Of a stretch of DNA of 64,000 bases, positions 52,721 through 62,565 are shown piece by piece; the first letter of the stretch is position 1, and every line of letters starts with the position of its first letter. Under the pieces are notes generated by a model. The model was not told where the DNA came from and made no database searches. It saw only the letters and a program-made list of their open reading frames with translations. The DNA is from an uncultured Fodinibius sp. Lineage in GTDB: Bacteria > Bacteroidota > Rhodothermia > Balneolales > Balneolaceae. The position numbers and the translations under genes are program-made. Location: contig CAJXMW010000001.1 in NCBI GenBank assembly GCA_913056235.1, positions 1,240,001 through 1,304,000 of the forward strand, written 5' to 3'.

Positions 52721-53323
52721 TTAGACGAAAACTGACTTGTTCATATAGATAGGACCTCCTGAAGGACTAGTCTCTTTGACTCTCGTAATTAATCTATTAT
52801 CCTCCAAATTCTTGAGGATCCTATTTGTGTAAGGCAACTTCAAATTTACAGCTTCAGCAATATCATTAGTAAAAGCTTCCTTTTGCTTGAGTATATATTC
52901 TAATACAGATCTTTGCTTCTTTTTTTTACTAATTTCTTTTTTTGAATCTCGAGGATCAGAAGATGATAAATAACCTAATATCTGAGGCTGCTGAAAACTT
53001 TCACTAACTAAAAATGTAGAATACCCTTTTTGATTTAAAGCATAAATTAAACCATCAAAAACCTTTTCATAATCCGACTCATCATACCTTAAACATATAC
53101 AATAAAAACTATATTGGTCTGTGATAAGGTTCGACAAAACTTTTCTGATTGTCTGTTTTGCATATGAATAGCCAATATAACTTACGCCATTGGCATTCAG
53201 TGTTATTACATTCTCCTTACCAATACTTTTTAACTTTTTATGTAAAAGTGGATAATCCTGATCTTGTGCTTTATCAACATCATTTAATTGGGCACCAAAT
53301 AATTTTTTCAAAGGGATTTCCAT
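52721..53323 (-). CDS. STAS-like (DUF4325) protein with winged-helix C-terminus
   Basis: 200 residues. The N-terminal ~110 look like a STAS-like DUF4325 domain (NVITLNANGVSYIGYSYAKQ with the typical 'Igysyak' helix start). After a Lys-rich linker, residues about 135-200 form a winged helix (SVLEYILKQKEAFTNDIAEA, NRILKNLEDNRLITRVKE). It is likely a regulator or adaptor. It lies between the STAS-HATPase gene (63 bases) and the Ubl gene (115 bases) on the same strand, so it links the two parts of the cluster. Confidence 0.65.
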   Translation of the reverse strand: MEIPLKKLFGAQLNDVDKAQDQDYPLLHKKLKSIGKENVITLNANGVSYIGYSYAKQTIRKVLSNLITDQYSFYCICLRYDESDYEKVFDGLIYALNQKGYSTFLVSESFQQPQILGYLSSSDPRDSKKEISKKKKQRSVLEYILKQKEAFTNDIAEAVNLKLPYTNRILKNLEDNRLITRVKETSPSGGPIYMNKSVFV

Positions 53324-53386
53324 AGAATCTTCTGATTTACCATTATAGTGAAAGAGAATATATTGTTTATACTATTCTCTTACAAA

Positions 53387-54253
53387 TCAGTTCCACAAAA
53401 ATACTTGGGTCCCAGGATAAAACGGGGTCTTTTGAATCTTAAAGTTTTGATCACCTTTTAATCGTTTGATTTCTGCTGTACCAGACCTATAGCAACAGTG
53501 TAATTTTAAATCCCTACATTTTTCAAAAATAAACCTTGCTCCCCCTCCACGATCTTCATTATGTGCGAACCTTGATTTCTCTTCAATTATTGCCGCCTTA
53601 ATGGCTTCCTCGTCGTTTTCAAAATTATAATGGGTATTCAAACTACGCTTTATTCCTACCCCGCAATCACCAATAGCAACTACAATTTTTGGTTTCGTTT
53701 TTTGATATACTTGAGATTGGGCACAAAAATAGGCGTATTCCTTATTAGGATTTGAATGATTACGGTGATTTAAAAAGGCTTCCTCAAAAACATTGCGGTA
53801 TAAAGTTTCTTTGTTTTTCCTAATAAGACCATTCTCCTCTAAAAAATTTACTAGTACAAAGACTAGGTCATTCATCTTGGTTTTTAGATCATATTTTTGT
53901 GTATCAATGATTGATGTGTGGGTTAGGCTGTTCTTTTCCTCTGGTAAAAACTTACCTGTCAAATGGTAAATTTTATCTTTTATTTGTAGAGAAAGATCTA
54001 AACCGCTAAACATATTTATATGGACTAAGTATCTACGCACATTATACTTACCACTTTCACTGTCGGGTAGTATTATCTTTACATCTCTTTCATTCTGTGA
54101 GCTAATCCTATGCAAAATTAATCTAAATAATACTACCCCATCTGGTGTTGCAAATTCCAGGTTAGATAAATCAAAGACTTGATCCTCTTCATAGTCAATA
54201 CTTCCTAAACCTAAAATTGAATTATAATCTAATTTGGATAAAGAATATTTCAT
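53387..54253 (-). CDS. STAS-like N-terminus fused to GHKL ATPase
   Basis: 288 residues. The first ~100 (QVFDLSNLEFATPDGVVLFR) look STAS-like. The second half is a GHKL/histidine-kinase-type ATPase: N box YRNVFEEAFLNHRNHS (about 152-167), G1 box IGDCGVGI (about 194-201) and G2 box RGGGARFIF (about 235-243). There is no phospho-accepting His or response regulator. Such pairs recall anti-sigma/STAS switches, here possibly sensing infection. It begins 7 bases after the restriction-modification gene ends. Confidence 0.7.
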   Translation of the reverse strand: MKYSLSKLDYNSILGLGSIDYEEDQVFDLSNLEFATPDGVVLFRLILHRISSQNERDVKIILPDSESGKYNVRRYLVHINMFSGLDLSLQIKDKIYHLTGKFLPEEKNSLTHTSIIDTQKYDLKTKMNDLVFVLVNFLEENGLIRKNKETLYRNVFEEAFLNHRNHSNPNKEYAYFCAQSQVYQKTKPKIVVAIGDCGVGIKRSLNTHYNFENDEEAIKAAIIEEKSRFAHNEDRGGGARFIFEKCRDLKLHCCYRSGTAEIKRLKGDQNFKIQKTPFYPGTQVFLWN

Positions 54254-54260
54254 CTAATTA

Positions 54261-57200
54261 CTAATTTCTTGAAATGGAGCCTTCCACAATCCCAATCTCC
54301 TCCTCACTCAATCCATAAAGCTCATAAACAAGCTGGTCTATTTCCTCCTCCAGCTCGCTGATGTCAGCTTCCGGATCCTTATCTTTAGTACTAAGGATTT
54401 GATCAACTTTCTTTTTAATTTCGTCAGTTTGTGGTTTAACTATTGGGAATTGTTCAATATAGAATGGCTTAATTTCATAATATCCACCACGTCTCCCCGC
54501 TGTTGTATTTGACAAGAAGAACCACCCTAAATTTGAATTTAGTATCCCAATTAATTCAAATTCATCTGTGGGTATGAATACCGAAGGAGCATTTATATAA
54601 TGTTTCCTTTTATCAAACGTAAACTCACCCCTCGATTGCAAATTTCGCCAACATATTTTTTCTTCTTCAAAACTTTCAAGGTACGCACATGCACGTAATT
54701 CCCACCAATATTCACCTTGATCATAACGTTTTTTTGCTGCCTTTTTGTATTTACTCAAGTAATCTGCTATAGCAGGTAATTCTTCCTGAACGGCTTCCCA
54801 TTTATCATCTCTATTACTGAACTTTTTATCGGTCCAACCATTTGGAATATTGATTAGATATTTATCTGAATTTGGTGGGATAAATCTATTAATATCTTTA
54901 CCCGATAAATATTTTTGAATTACTTTTTCACTACTTTTGTGTTTGTTAATTAGTTTCTCCCGAGTTTCTTCATCAATTACGAAGGCATCATTTAAACCAG
55001 TAATTAACCCACGATATATTTCACCATTCACATGTTCTTTAAGTTTAATGCCTGAATTACCGAGCTTAGATAAAATTGATTGAGATTCTTTATCTAAAAG
55101 TGTCCAAACTTCTTTGCTTAACTTTTCTTGATCTGATTCAAAGCAACTTTCTCCCAAATAATGTTCTAAGTCTGTAAAATCTAAACTTTCAACTTCACAG
55201 GCTTGAAAAAGATCATCTGGCAATTTCTTATTTATTTCAAGTAAACAAGGATAAACAGTTGCTTCCTCAAATACTGGAAGATCCCCAAAATCAATAATTG
55301 ATTGAATTTGGAAGTTCTGTAGCCATTCTCGCAGGGGTTTTCCATAGCTTGCCCTCATCCATTTATTGGATACGATATAATGGAAACATCCATTAGTTGA
55401 TAAAACTTCAATACCCTTTTGGACAAAGTATTGATATAGATCGGCATAACCGCTGTAAACCTCATACTTTTCTTTTAGATAGGGTTTAATTTCCTTTAGG
55501 AGTTCTTGCCGTATATATGGCGGATTTCCAATCACCGCATCAAAGCCGGTATAGTAGCCGTCCTCGTCCAGTACCTCGGGGAATTCAAAGCGCTATTCAA
55601 AAGCTTGGTCGTAAAAGCTGGCGGTTTCCAACTCCTTAAGCTCCTCTTCCAGCTCGGCAATTTTCTTCTCGGTCTTTTTGATCTTCTTTTTCTCTTTCTT
55701 GCTCTTCTTGTCTCCTTCAAACAGATCCAGCTTAGCCTCTTCCTTAATCAGCAGTTCACGTTGTTTTTTCAGTTTCTGTCGGACGGGGTGTAGCTCTTTG
55801 AGACCCACCGAAAAGCTCTCTTTAATAGAGTTAATTTGTTCCTTTAATGCTCGTTTGTCTTCACGATCCCCGGTTTCTTTGTAGCTTCGTACGGCCTCTT
55901 TATATTCTTTAATAGTCAAATCGTCGTTGTTGGCCAGGATCTGCGAAAGATCCGCATCCAGATCAAAGCGGCTGACCAGCGAGTTCCCCTGTTTGATATT
56001 GATATCAATATTGGGCAGCACTTCGAGCTGTTGGAAGTCCGTACTTTCCTTGTAATAGGCATGCTTCAGTAACTCAATCCACAAGCGCAGCCGACAGATA
56101 TTTACCGAATTGGGGTTGATATCCACCCCGAACAGGCAGTTTTCAATGAGGACATTCTTTTCCCGGAACAGGGCTTTCTGCAGGCGCTGGGTGTCGGGAC
56201 CCACGGTACGTTCAATGGTTCCATTTTCTTTCCACTCCGAATGCACGCGGTATTCGAAAAAGGGATCTTGTCCCACCGAGATACTGAGTTCATCATTGTC
56301 CACGCTGATTTCTACATCCCGAATGCGGTGGTTATCCTCATCCACAAAGATGCGGAGATCACTTTTAACAGCTATCAACTCATTAAGGGCCGAAACCAGA
56401 AAGTGTCCGGATCCAACGGCCGGATCACAAATGGTGATGCTATTTACAATTTCGTTGGCCTTATCGTAAGGAACTTCATGGCGGGATATCTTACCGGCCA
56501 CGTCATCGATATCCTCACAATCCCAATCCTCATAGATCTCGTTAAACTTTTGTACTACCGCCCGACGAATGGTTTCCCGGCACATATACTCCGTGATATA
56601 ACCGGGTGTAAAGAAGGAGCCATCCTTGTAGCCGTTAATCTTCTCAAAAATGCGTCCCAGAACCGAAGCGTTAATAAGCGTTTTGGCTTCTTTCTGGACC
56701 TCGGCCGTACCTTCGGTATTAAAGTTATAGGCATCAAGAAAACGTAGCAGGTATTCGAGAGCAGACAGCTGTTCTCCTTTGAGGCGCTCCCCGTCCCGGT
56801 TGCGAATTTTACTACGACTGTACACCGGCATTTGTAGTCCGTCCTCCAGTTCTGAGATGCGAATCGTATCTTGCTCGATATCGGCCACATCAAACAGGGA
56901 GCTGTTTAGATAGGGGATATGGCCAAAGTGGGTGTTTATGCGATCGGAACGATCTTCCACAGGTACGGCCAAAACCTGGAAGAAGAGTTTATTGAGTCCA
57001 TCATATTCCTCAATATCGCGATGGCTTAAAAACCGGTACCGGTCGTCTTCCCGGTGATACTTGAAGAGTTGGGCTTCCAGCAGTTTCAAAAAGAGAATGC
57101 GATTAATCCAGGTGATCAAGAGCTGGATAGCCACGTTAAATAGCTGCTCTTCTTCATCTTCACCAAACTCTGATCGGTTCGGAAGGCGCGAAATTACGTT

Positions 57201-58103
57201 CAGACTTTTAAGCTGGGTGATAGTATTTTCAATCAGGGAAGCGTGCTGGCGGTTTTCCTCATCCAGCCGGGTAATATAGTGGGTGCCTTTCTCCTTGTAT
57301 TCTTTCAGGCCCATGATATAGAGCAACTCGCGGTAAAACGCTTTGTTAAGCTCATTGCTGTCGCTGGCAAATGGTTGTTTGAGCAGGTGCGTTGGCGTAA
57401 ATAGTTTAAAGATCGGCACCAGCTTTTTTTGCTCGTCCCGGCTCAACTCATCTTTTTCCAGCAGTTTTCTATAGCTACTCAGGTCTAATTCGGCTGCTGT
57501 AATGCTCACGTCGAGCTCTTCGACAAATTCCGAAAGATGATCATAGACAAACTGGGTGCGGGAACTCACTTTTTGTCCCTGTTTCCACTCTTCATACCAG
57601 CCGGTCAGTTTCTTGGATTCATAGAAATGCCGTTCGAAATCCTGAGCATCGAAGACATACCAGTTATATACATCGGTAATTATGATATGTTTGATATCTT
57701 CGTTGCCGTTATCGATACGTTCCCGAAGGTAGTAGAGGATGGATTCGTGAAATGCCTTACGGTTTAGGTCATCCCCGGTAATCATTTCCGAGCTGTTAGA
57801 CGGACGCTTGGCTTCTATGATAACACCTACGTTCGACTTGCGGGTTTTCCCATTATGGATAGCCAGATCCTGTCGCTCCTTGGTGTTGATGTAGTGGTCT
57901 TCCTCAAAGTTGGTATTGCTGAAAAAAGGCTTGATCAGGTTTTTGAGGTGCTCCTCGGATTCGCCTTCCTCGACCGCATCATCAGCTTGGCTCAATAGCT
58001 TCAACAGTCGTTGGCGAAAGGTTTCGAATTCGGTCTCGGTGATCGATTCTTGAAGGAAGGCATTGTCAACAGCTCGTCGTGCGGAGGTCGTCTCTATCTG
58101 CAT
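54261..58103 (-). pseudogene. type IIG restriction-modification enzyme with in-frame amber stop
   Basis: Reading through one TAG (55593-55595) gives a single 1280-residue protein. The N-terminus has a PD-(D/E)xK-like nuclease (DLAIHNG ... VGVIIEAKRP). The methyltransferase has motif I ICDPAVGSGHFLVSALNEL and, after the stop, GNPPYIRQ. A target-recognition-like region and a coiled coil follow. The frame is intact on both sides (FYDQAFE-stop-RFEFPEVLDEDG), so one TGG-to-TAG change explains it. Without readthrough the product ends just before NPPY and cannot methylate. The downstream ORF could start at an internal GTG (55535). It heads the minus-strand series leading into the Ubl genes. Confidence 0.82.
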
Positions 58104-58190
58104 GTTTATTTATTTACTAACCAACTTTTTGTTTGACCTCATTCTAAGCACTGGAAGGGGAACAAGCAAAAACACATATAGCTATTGAAG

Positions 58191-58523
58191 TTAAGCAAGT
58201 TGTATCCCAAATTTTTTGAACAGTTCTTTTAGAAAGCGCACTAGTTTTCCAAAGGGGAAACTGTCTTCATTTAGATTGTACTTATGCCAGAGCTTAATAA
58301 TATGTTGTGCTTCTCGACTAAATGCTTCAATTGGTTTGCCACTACCTGATCCACCACAAGCACCACTTGATAAAGACACTTTTGCGTTTTCATGTTCAAT
58401 TATAACCTGAACACAAACGTTACCTGAATTATTTAGGCTTTCTTTGTAAGCATGTCGAACCGATGCAGTTGTTATATTTGGGGTACTAAGTTTCTTATTC
58501 CCTCCGAAATCAATAGTAATCAT
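58191..58523 (-). CDS. hypothetical protein
   Basis: 110 residues. A beta-rich front (NVCVQVIIEHENAKVSLS) is followed by a Gly/Ser/Cys loop (SSGACGGSGSGKP) and an amphipathic helix end (LVRFLKELFKKFGIQ). It is not a Walker A in a usual context, although SGSGK is reminiscent. It lies between the replication block and the restriction-modification gene, same strand. Function is unknown. Confidence 0.4.
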   Translation of the reverse strand: MITIDFGGNKKLSTPNITTASVRHAYKESLNNSGNVCVQVIIEHENAKVSLSSGACGGSGSGKPIEAFSREAQHIIKLWHKYNLNEDSFPFGKLVRFLKELFKKFGIQLA

Positions 58524-58630
58524 AATATTGTCTCTTGTTGTTAGTCATTACTCATTTCGATACATAAGCAGCTTAACCGACAACATTATGTCACCCCATT
58601 TAATTAGAAAGCTTTCATAGAAAAGAGGTA

Positions 58631-59152
58631 TTAATAATTAACTGGCAAAGATTTCATTCCAATTTGTTTAGCCACAAAATAGGTCGAATTGCCATCCACA
58701 ATATCAAAAAGACCTATTTCTTCTGCATTTGACCTAATAGAAATAGGTTTTCTTCTGGGTATTATTCCCTGATAAGCTTGTCGCATTTTGGTAAACCCGT
58801 TGGCAATTCCATTAGGACGCTTTCTGGTTGGACGAAGACAAAGGATAGGTACAATGGCTGTAGCTTCATGCATATCGAAAAAACGATCTAGACAGTTGGG
58901 ATCCAGGCAGAACATACGCTGGTAATTTTGGAGGTACGTCCCAACTTGTTCCATATTGAGCCAACCGGTCAGTGGGACCTCAAAACCATCCTCATTTATA
59001 TAATTCACCCTAATAAGGTGGCCTAATTCATCAACAGATAGATGAAGTTCGTTGAAATCATGATACTGACGGTTGATTTTATCTATCTGCTTTGTGTAAT
59101 GGCCCAACAAAGTAGATGGATTACTGTCATCAGTTGCTTTCATATATCCCAT
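58631..59152 (-). CDS. hypothetical protein of the replication block
   Basis: 173 residues, soluble, no recognised motif. It has two Cys near the middle (MFCLDPNCLD) that could be structural. Its ATG adjoins the stop of the preceding DNA-binding-like gene, so it is co-expressed with it. A possible replication accessory protein, by position only. Confidence 0.45.
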   Translation of the reverse strand: MGYMKATDDSNPSTLLGHYTKQIDKINRQYHDFNELHLSVDELGHLIRVNYINEDGFEVPLTGWLNMEQVGTYLQNYQRMFCLDPNCLDRFFDMHEATAIVPILCLRPTRKRPNGIANGFTKMRQAYQGIIPRRKPISIRSNAEEIGLFDIVDGNSTYFVAKQIGMKSLPVNY

Positions 59153-59467
59153 CTATAGGTTTTCCGCCTGTGGATTATCCCTAATGAGCCTAATTATGTT
59201 ATCCACTTCCGACTTTTTGCAAAGCTTAATAGCTTTTCGACCATTTTGGATATTTCGACCATAGCTTCGGACCGTTAACAGCTCGCGATATCCGCATCGA
59301 TAGAAAGAGGTGCGGGAAATACGGCCCAGCTGCTCACACATATAACTGATCGCTTCTCCAATCGTCATGAAATCCTCGCTTTGGGAGGGATTGTTTGGGA
59401 CTGGAGAAGGCTGGTTTTCAGGATTTTCAAAATTAGACATAACCTTTCTTATTTTCTTAGACGCCAT
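59153..59467 (-). CDS. small DNA-binding-like protein next to iterons
   Basis: 104 residues. FMTIGEAISYMCEQLGRISRTSFYRCGYRELLTVRSYG looks like an excisionase/MerR-type helix-turn-helix, preceded by a disordered Pro/Asn-rich stretch. An internal Met at residue 10 is an alternative start. The gene begins about 45-55 bases from the TCTTAG repeat array, so it may bind it as an initiator or regulator. Confidence 0.5.
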   Translation of the reverse strand: MASKKIRKVMSNFENPENQPSPVPNNPSQSEDFMTIGEAISYMCEQLGRISRTSFYRCGYRELLTVRSYGRNIQNGRKAIKLCKKSEVDNIIRLIRDNPQAENL

Positions 59468-59510
59468 AGTTAAGTGTAGTAAAAACTGATAGTTAACCGC
59501 CTAAGAAATT

Positions 59511-59658
59511 GCCAAAGATTAATCTTAGATGTCTTAGGCCAATCTTAGAGTTCTTAGGCGTTTCTTAGGTGATTTCTTAGATATATTATTATTAACTAAC
59601 TTATTATTTATTATATACTTGCAGGGTGTTGTTTTGTGGAATAAATGAGGATCTAAGA
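59511..59658. other. iteron-like array with AT-rich tract (origin or operator)
   Basis: Six direct copies of TCTTAG start at 59523, 59532, 59543, 59552, 59563 and 59575 (9-12 base steps, about one helical turn). They are flanked by inverted CTAAGA at 59511 and 59653. An almost pure AT tract (59580-59620) follows. This is the layout of an iteron origin with an unwinding region, placed next to a replication helicase gene. It also overlaps the upstream region of the small DNA-binding gene. Confidence 0.6.
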
Positions 59659-59713
59659 AAATAAGACGCTTTTTAACAATTCTTGGATAATCTCATATTT
59701 CCCAAAAAAACTC

Positions 59714-61852
59714 CTAAAATGGGGGTTCAGTTTTTGAACCATTCGTTGCAATGTGTTTGTCGTTTTGTTGGGATTGTTGTTTCATCATGATTACTGCTTC
59801 TTCTCGTTTGCCAAAGGCCCGAAGCCAGGAGGGGGTTAGGTTTTTTCTGGGCAGGTGATACCCGTGTCGGTTTTCCTGGACGGTTCCTTTTATGGGATCC
59901 TCATAGCTGTAATAATTGGTTTTTGCCTTTCCGTGCAGGTCTAAGGCTTCTATTTCTTCCCGGACAATATCCTGGCTGATATACTCACGTCCTTTATTGT
60001 AATTGGTGTAAGCGTCCCAGATGCCACTCCAATACATGACGAGTCCATCTTTGCTGTTCCATCCGTAGTAGCGTTTCGGCAGCTCCCCGTTATCATTCAT
60101 GATCTCAATACTGGCCAAGAATTGTTGCAGGGGTGTTTGGTGGACTTCCTTTTCAGCTGAATTAGCTAAAAAAGTTACGCCATAGCGGAATATCTCTGTA
60201 GAGGTGCGATTCTCACGGAGCAGTTGTTGCATTTCCTGCCGATCTTCTGGGCTTACCGTATGTTTGTTCTCCTCCTCCAGGGATTGTTGAACAAATTCAG
60301 CGAATTCTACATCGCTGGGCCGACAGACAAATAGATCCACCGTAATAAGGGCCGCCATATTTTCAATTTGACGGTCTTTAATCTGGAATCGCACGCCTTC
60401 CTGGTCACTTCTCCGTCCCAGCTCATCTTCTACCGCTTCGGTCAGCAGGCGTTTGGTCCAGAGCAACTCGCTTTTAAACAGCTCCCGATTAAAGTCATTA
60501 AACTTGTAGAGCAAGGACAGAAAGAGTTGCTGCATTTCCTTTTTATGGTTATCAAACCACCACAAATTGTGAACTGAACCCCGTTTGTCTTTGGCATATT
60601 CAATCATAATACACCGCGACCGAAAGTGATCTTCCGTAGGTTTATAGTTTGAGATGAACATGAGTTGCGACCGTACCGGGCTCCAGGCGTTTTTAGATCG
60701 ATCATGGGAGGCACTAACTCCACGTTGTCTCAACTCGTACCACATGTTAAATACTTGTGGTGTGATCTTACCTTTGCCGGGGACAAACTCATCCATGATC
60801 ACGGGAATCTTACTGTGGTTGGCCAGTTTGTTTTCAGCCGATTTAAGTGTTGGATTGGAATCTACATCTGTAAACGACTGCCCAAAGAAATTGAGCATAA
60901 TTTGAGATAATTGTCCTTTACCCGTGGAGGGCTCTCCATAGAGGTATAGAAAAACCACATGTTTAAATACATCGTAGGTCTCGTCGAAAAACAGAAAGGA
61001 GAGCATATAGGAGAAAATAAGATAGCCCTCAGCCTTCTTTTCAGGTTGTTGCCCAGCAATTAGTTCTCCGAATTTATCACGGACCGTGTCAGTAAAATAC
61101 CGGAGCTCATTACCGGTAAAAAGCTGATGTTCGTCGTCGGTATGGAATCCATCCTTGGCTGGGAGCAAATCTAACAGTGGCGCCGGTTCAATACGCCCGG
61201 GTTTAACGTAAAAGGTAGTGTCGGCAGCTACCATGGGGAATAGCCCGGAATCCGGATTAGGGGCAATAATATATTGGGGTTCACGCAGGTGATCACTTGG
61301 AATGTTGATCAAGGCATTGCGGGTCAGATAAAACTTGTAGCCATGGTGCTCGACAAATCCATAGTAGTTAAATTCATAGACGGTCTGCGGTTGCCACCGG
61401 TTACAGAGGAAACTCATAAAGAACAGAATTTCATCATCAGACTTGAACCGGGCCGACTGGTAGGAATGTTTAAAGATCTGGATCTGGAAGGCCTTCTTGG
61501 ACAGCAGGTCCTCTGGCTCCAGGACAAAGAGTTCGCTTTGAGTTAAGGTTCGCGTCTCCGGGGTGAGCCAGCTTACCTGGCATTCATAGAGAGTAGAATC
61601 CCATTTTAGGGTCTCGGGATTATAGCGGATGATCTTGGAGTGTATTTCGATATCGAAGGTGCCGATTCGGCGACTAGTGCCGTCGGTTTCATTGCGATAC
61701 CAGCCAAAGTCCAGGGGATCGGAGCTGTCGATATATTCAAAAGGTGCTTTTTGAGAATCGGAAACTGCAGTTGGCTCAAATTCTTCCGGGCTGTTTCGAC
61801 TGTTAGGTGATAATAGCTTTAGAGAGCCTTCCCTGTTTTTGCTGCTGCTCAT
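59714..61852 (-). CDS. phage/plasmid replication NTPase (primase-helicase C-terminal type)
   Basis: 712 residues. The NTPase core at about residue 310-355 has VFLYLYGEPSTGKGQLSQIM (Walker A of the GKG form seen in D5/DUF5906-like helicases) and IPVIMDEFVPGKG (Walker B). LMFISNYKP looks like the sensor strand. The N-terminal ~250 residues lack an obvious primase motif. It should unwind DNA at the element's origin. It overlaps the upstream small gene by 50 bases and is followed by the iteron array. Confidence 0.7.
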   Translation of the reverse strand: MSSSKNREGSLKLLSPNSRNSPEEFEPTAVSDSQKAPFEYIDSSDPLDFGWYRNETDGTSRRIGTFDIEIHSKIIRYNPETLKWDSTLYECQVSWLTPETRTLTQSELFVLEPEDLLSKKAFQIQIFKHSYQSARFKSDDEILFFMSFLCNRWQPQTVYEFNYYGFVEHHGYKFYLTRNALINIPSDHLREPQYIIAPNPDSGLFPMVAADTTFYVKPGRIEPAPLLDLLPAKDGFHTDDEHQLFTGNELRYFTDTVRDKFGELIAGQQPEKKAEGYLIFSYMLSFLFFDETYDVFKHVVFLYLYGEPSTGKGQLSQIMLNFFGQSFTDVDSNPTLKSAENKLANHSKIPVIMDEFVPGKGKITPQVFNMWYELRQRGVSASHDRSKNAWSPVRSQLMFISNYKPTEDHFRSRCIMIEYAKDKRGSVHNLWWFDNHKKEMQQLFLSLLYKFNDFNRELFKSELLWTKRLLTEAVEDELGRRSDQEGVRFQIKDRQIENMAALITVDLFVCRPSDVEFAEFVQQSLEEENKHTVSPEDRQEMQQLLRENRTSTEIFRYGVTFLANSAEKEVHQTPLQQFLASIEIMNDNGELPKRYYGWNSKDGLVMYWSGIWDAYTNYNKGREYISQDIVREEIEALDLHGKAKTNYYSYEDPIKGTVQENRHGYHLPRKNLTPSWLRAFGKREEAVIMMKQQSQQNDKHIATNGSKTEPPF

Positions 61853-62060
61853 GTAGTTTTTGTTGAGATATTAAAATTTTGTGTTCGCTCACGTAGTTGA
61901 GCCTGTAGAGGTCTTTTCCATACCCATAGATCACCCAAAGGTCGTAGCCTTCGACGATCTGTGTTTCAATGAGCCGGACGGTTTCGGTGCGCTGGATACC
62001 ATCGCTGTCAAGAAATGCAATGGTATCACCAAGGGTATATCGTGTACGTATAGTAGCCAT
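61803..62060 (-). CDS. small beta-rich protein before the replication gene
   Basis: 85 residues. Beta strands (RYTLGDTIAFLDSDGIQRTET, IVEGYDLWVIYGYG) suggest a small SH3-like or KOW-like barrel, then a Gln-rich helical end. It overlaps the replication NTPase start, indicating coupled translation. An accessory replication or regulatory protein is likely; family unknown. Confidence 0.45.
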   Translation of the reverse strand: MATIRTRYTLGDTIAFLDSDGIQRTETVRLIETQIVEGYDLWVIYGYGKDLYRLNYVSEHKILISQQKLHEQQQKQGRLSKAIIT

Positions 62061-62069
62061 GGTAATGTG

Positions 62070-62369
62070 TCAGGTGGATAGTTGAATGCCTTTGGTCTTC
62101 CGAAGTGCTTCAATAGAAAGATCGAACTCATTGGTAAGCCGAGAGGTGAGCGTCTGCTCTGAAATCCCTAATGCTTGTTCCATGTTGCACAAGCGTTGGT
62201 CGGAAATGTAGTATGGTTTTTTGAACCACTGCCGAAAAGTGTTAAGCTTTATCTGAGGGTAAAGCGCCCGGCGAAACTCATCAATGGTGTCGTATTGATT
62301 GATTATCTGACCTTTGATGATGCCGAGCCGAAGCCGGTTTATATCATATTTGGTTATGGCTGGATACAC
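62070..62369 (-). CDS. small putative regulator at start of early operon
   Basis: 99 residues, helical and basic (LNTFRQWFKKPYYISDQRLC, MEQALGISEQTLTSRLTNE), with a likely helix-turn-helix in the second half. It is transcribed away from the repressor gene across a shared operator region, like a Cro-type regulator at a lysogeny switch. The function is inferred from position and fold impression. Confidence 0.5.
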   Translation of the reverse strand: MYPAITKYDINRLRLGIIKGQIINQYDTIDEFRRALYPQIKLNTFRQWFKKPYYISDQRLCNMEQALGISEQTLTSRLTNEFDLSIEALRKTKGIQLST

Positions 62370-62422
62370 TGAAAAATTCTCTTTTTAATAATTGTCGGTT
62401 AGCAGTATTATAAGCGCGTTAT

Positions 62423-62491
62423 CGGTAAACATTACCGTTACCGCGGGGTCTAATTTAGTGACGTGATAACATCGAAACAACAAAATATTGT
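62423..62491. promoter_or_regulatory. operator-like palindromes in the lysogeny switch region
   Basis: The 196-base divergent region contains CGGTAA-aca-TTACCG (62423-62437) and the near-palindrome AACAAAATATTGTT (about 62477-62490). Both lie between the repressor and the early operon and are good candidates for repressor binding. Confidence 0.45.
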
Positions 62492-62565
62492 TACTATTGC
62501 ATCACTATTCTATAAAGAGAGAGTGTAAGTGCGGCTAAAACAATTACTTAAGTAAGGACAAAAAA

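Noticed and set aside
55593-55595. Programmed amber readthrough or pyrrolysine
   Set aside because: No surrounding structure or family precedent was seen; a point mutation from TGG is simpler.
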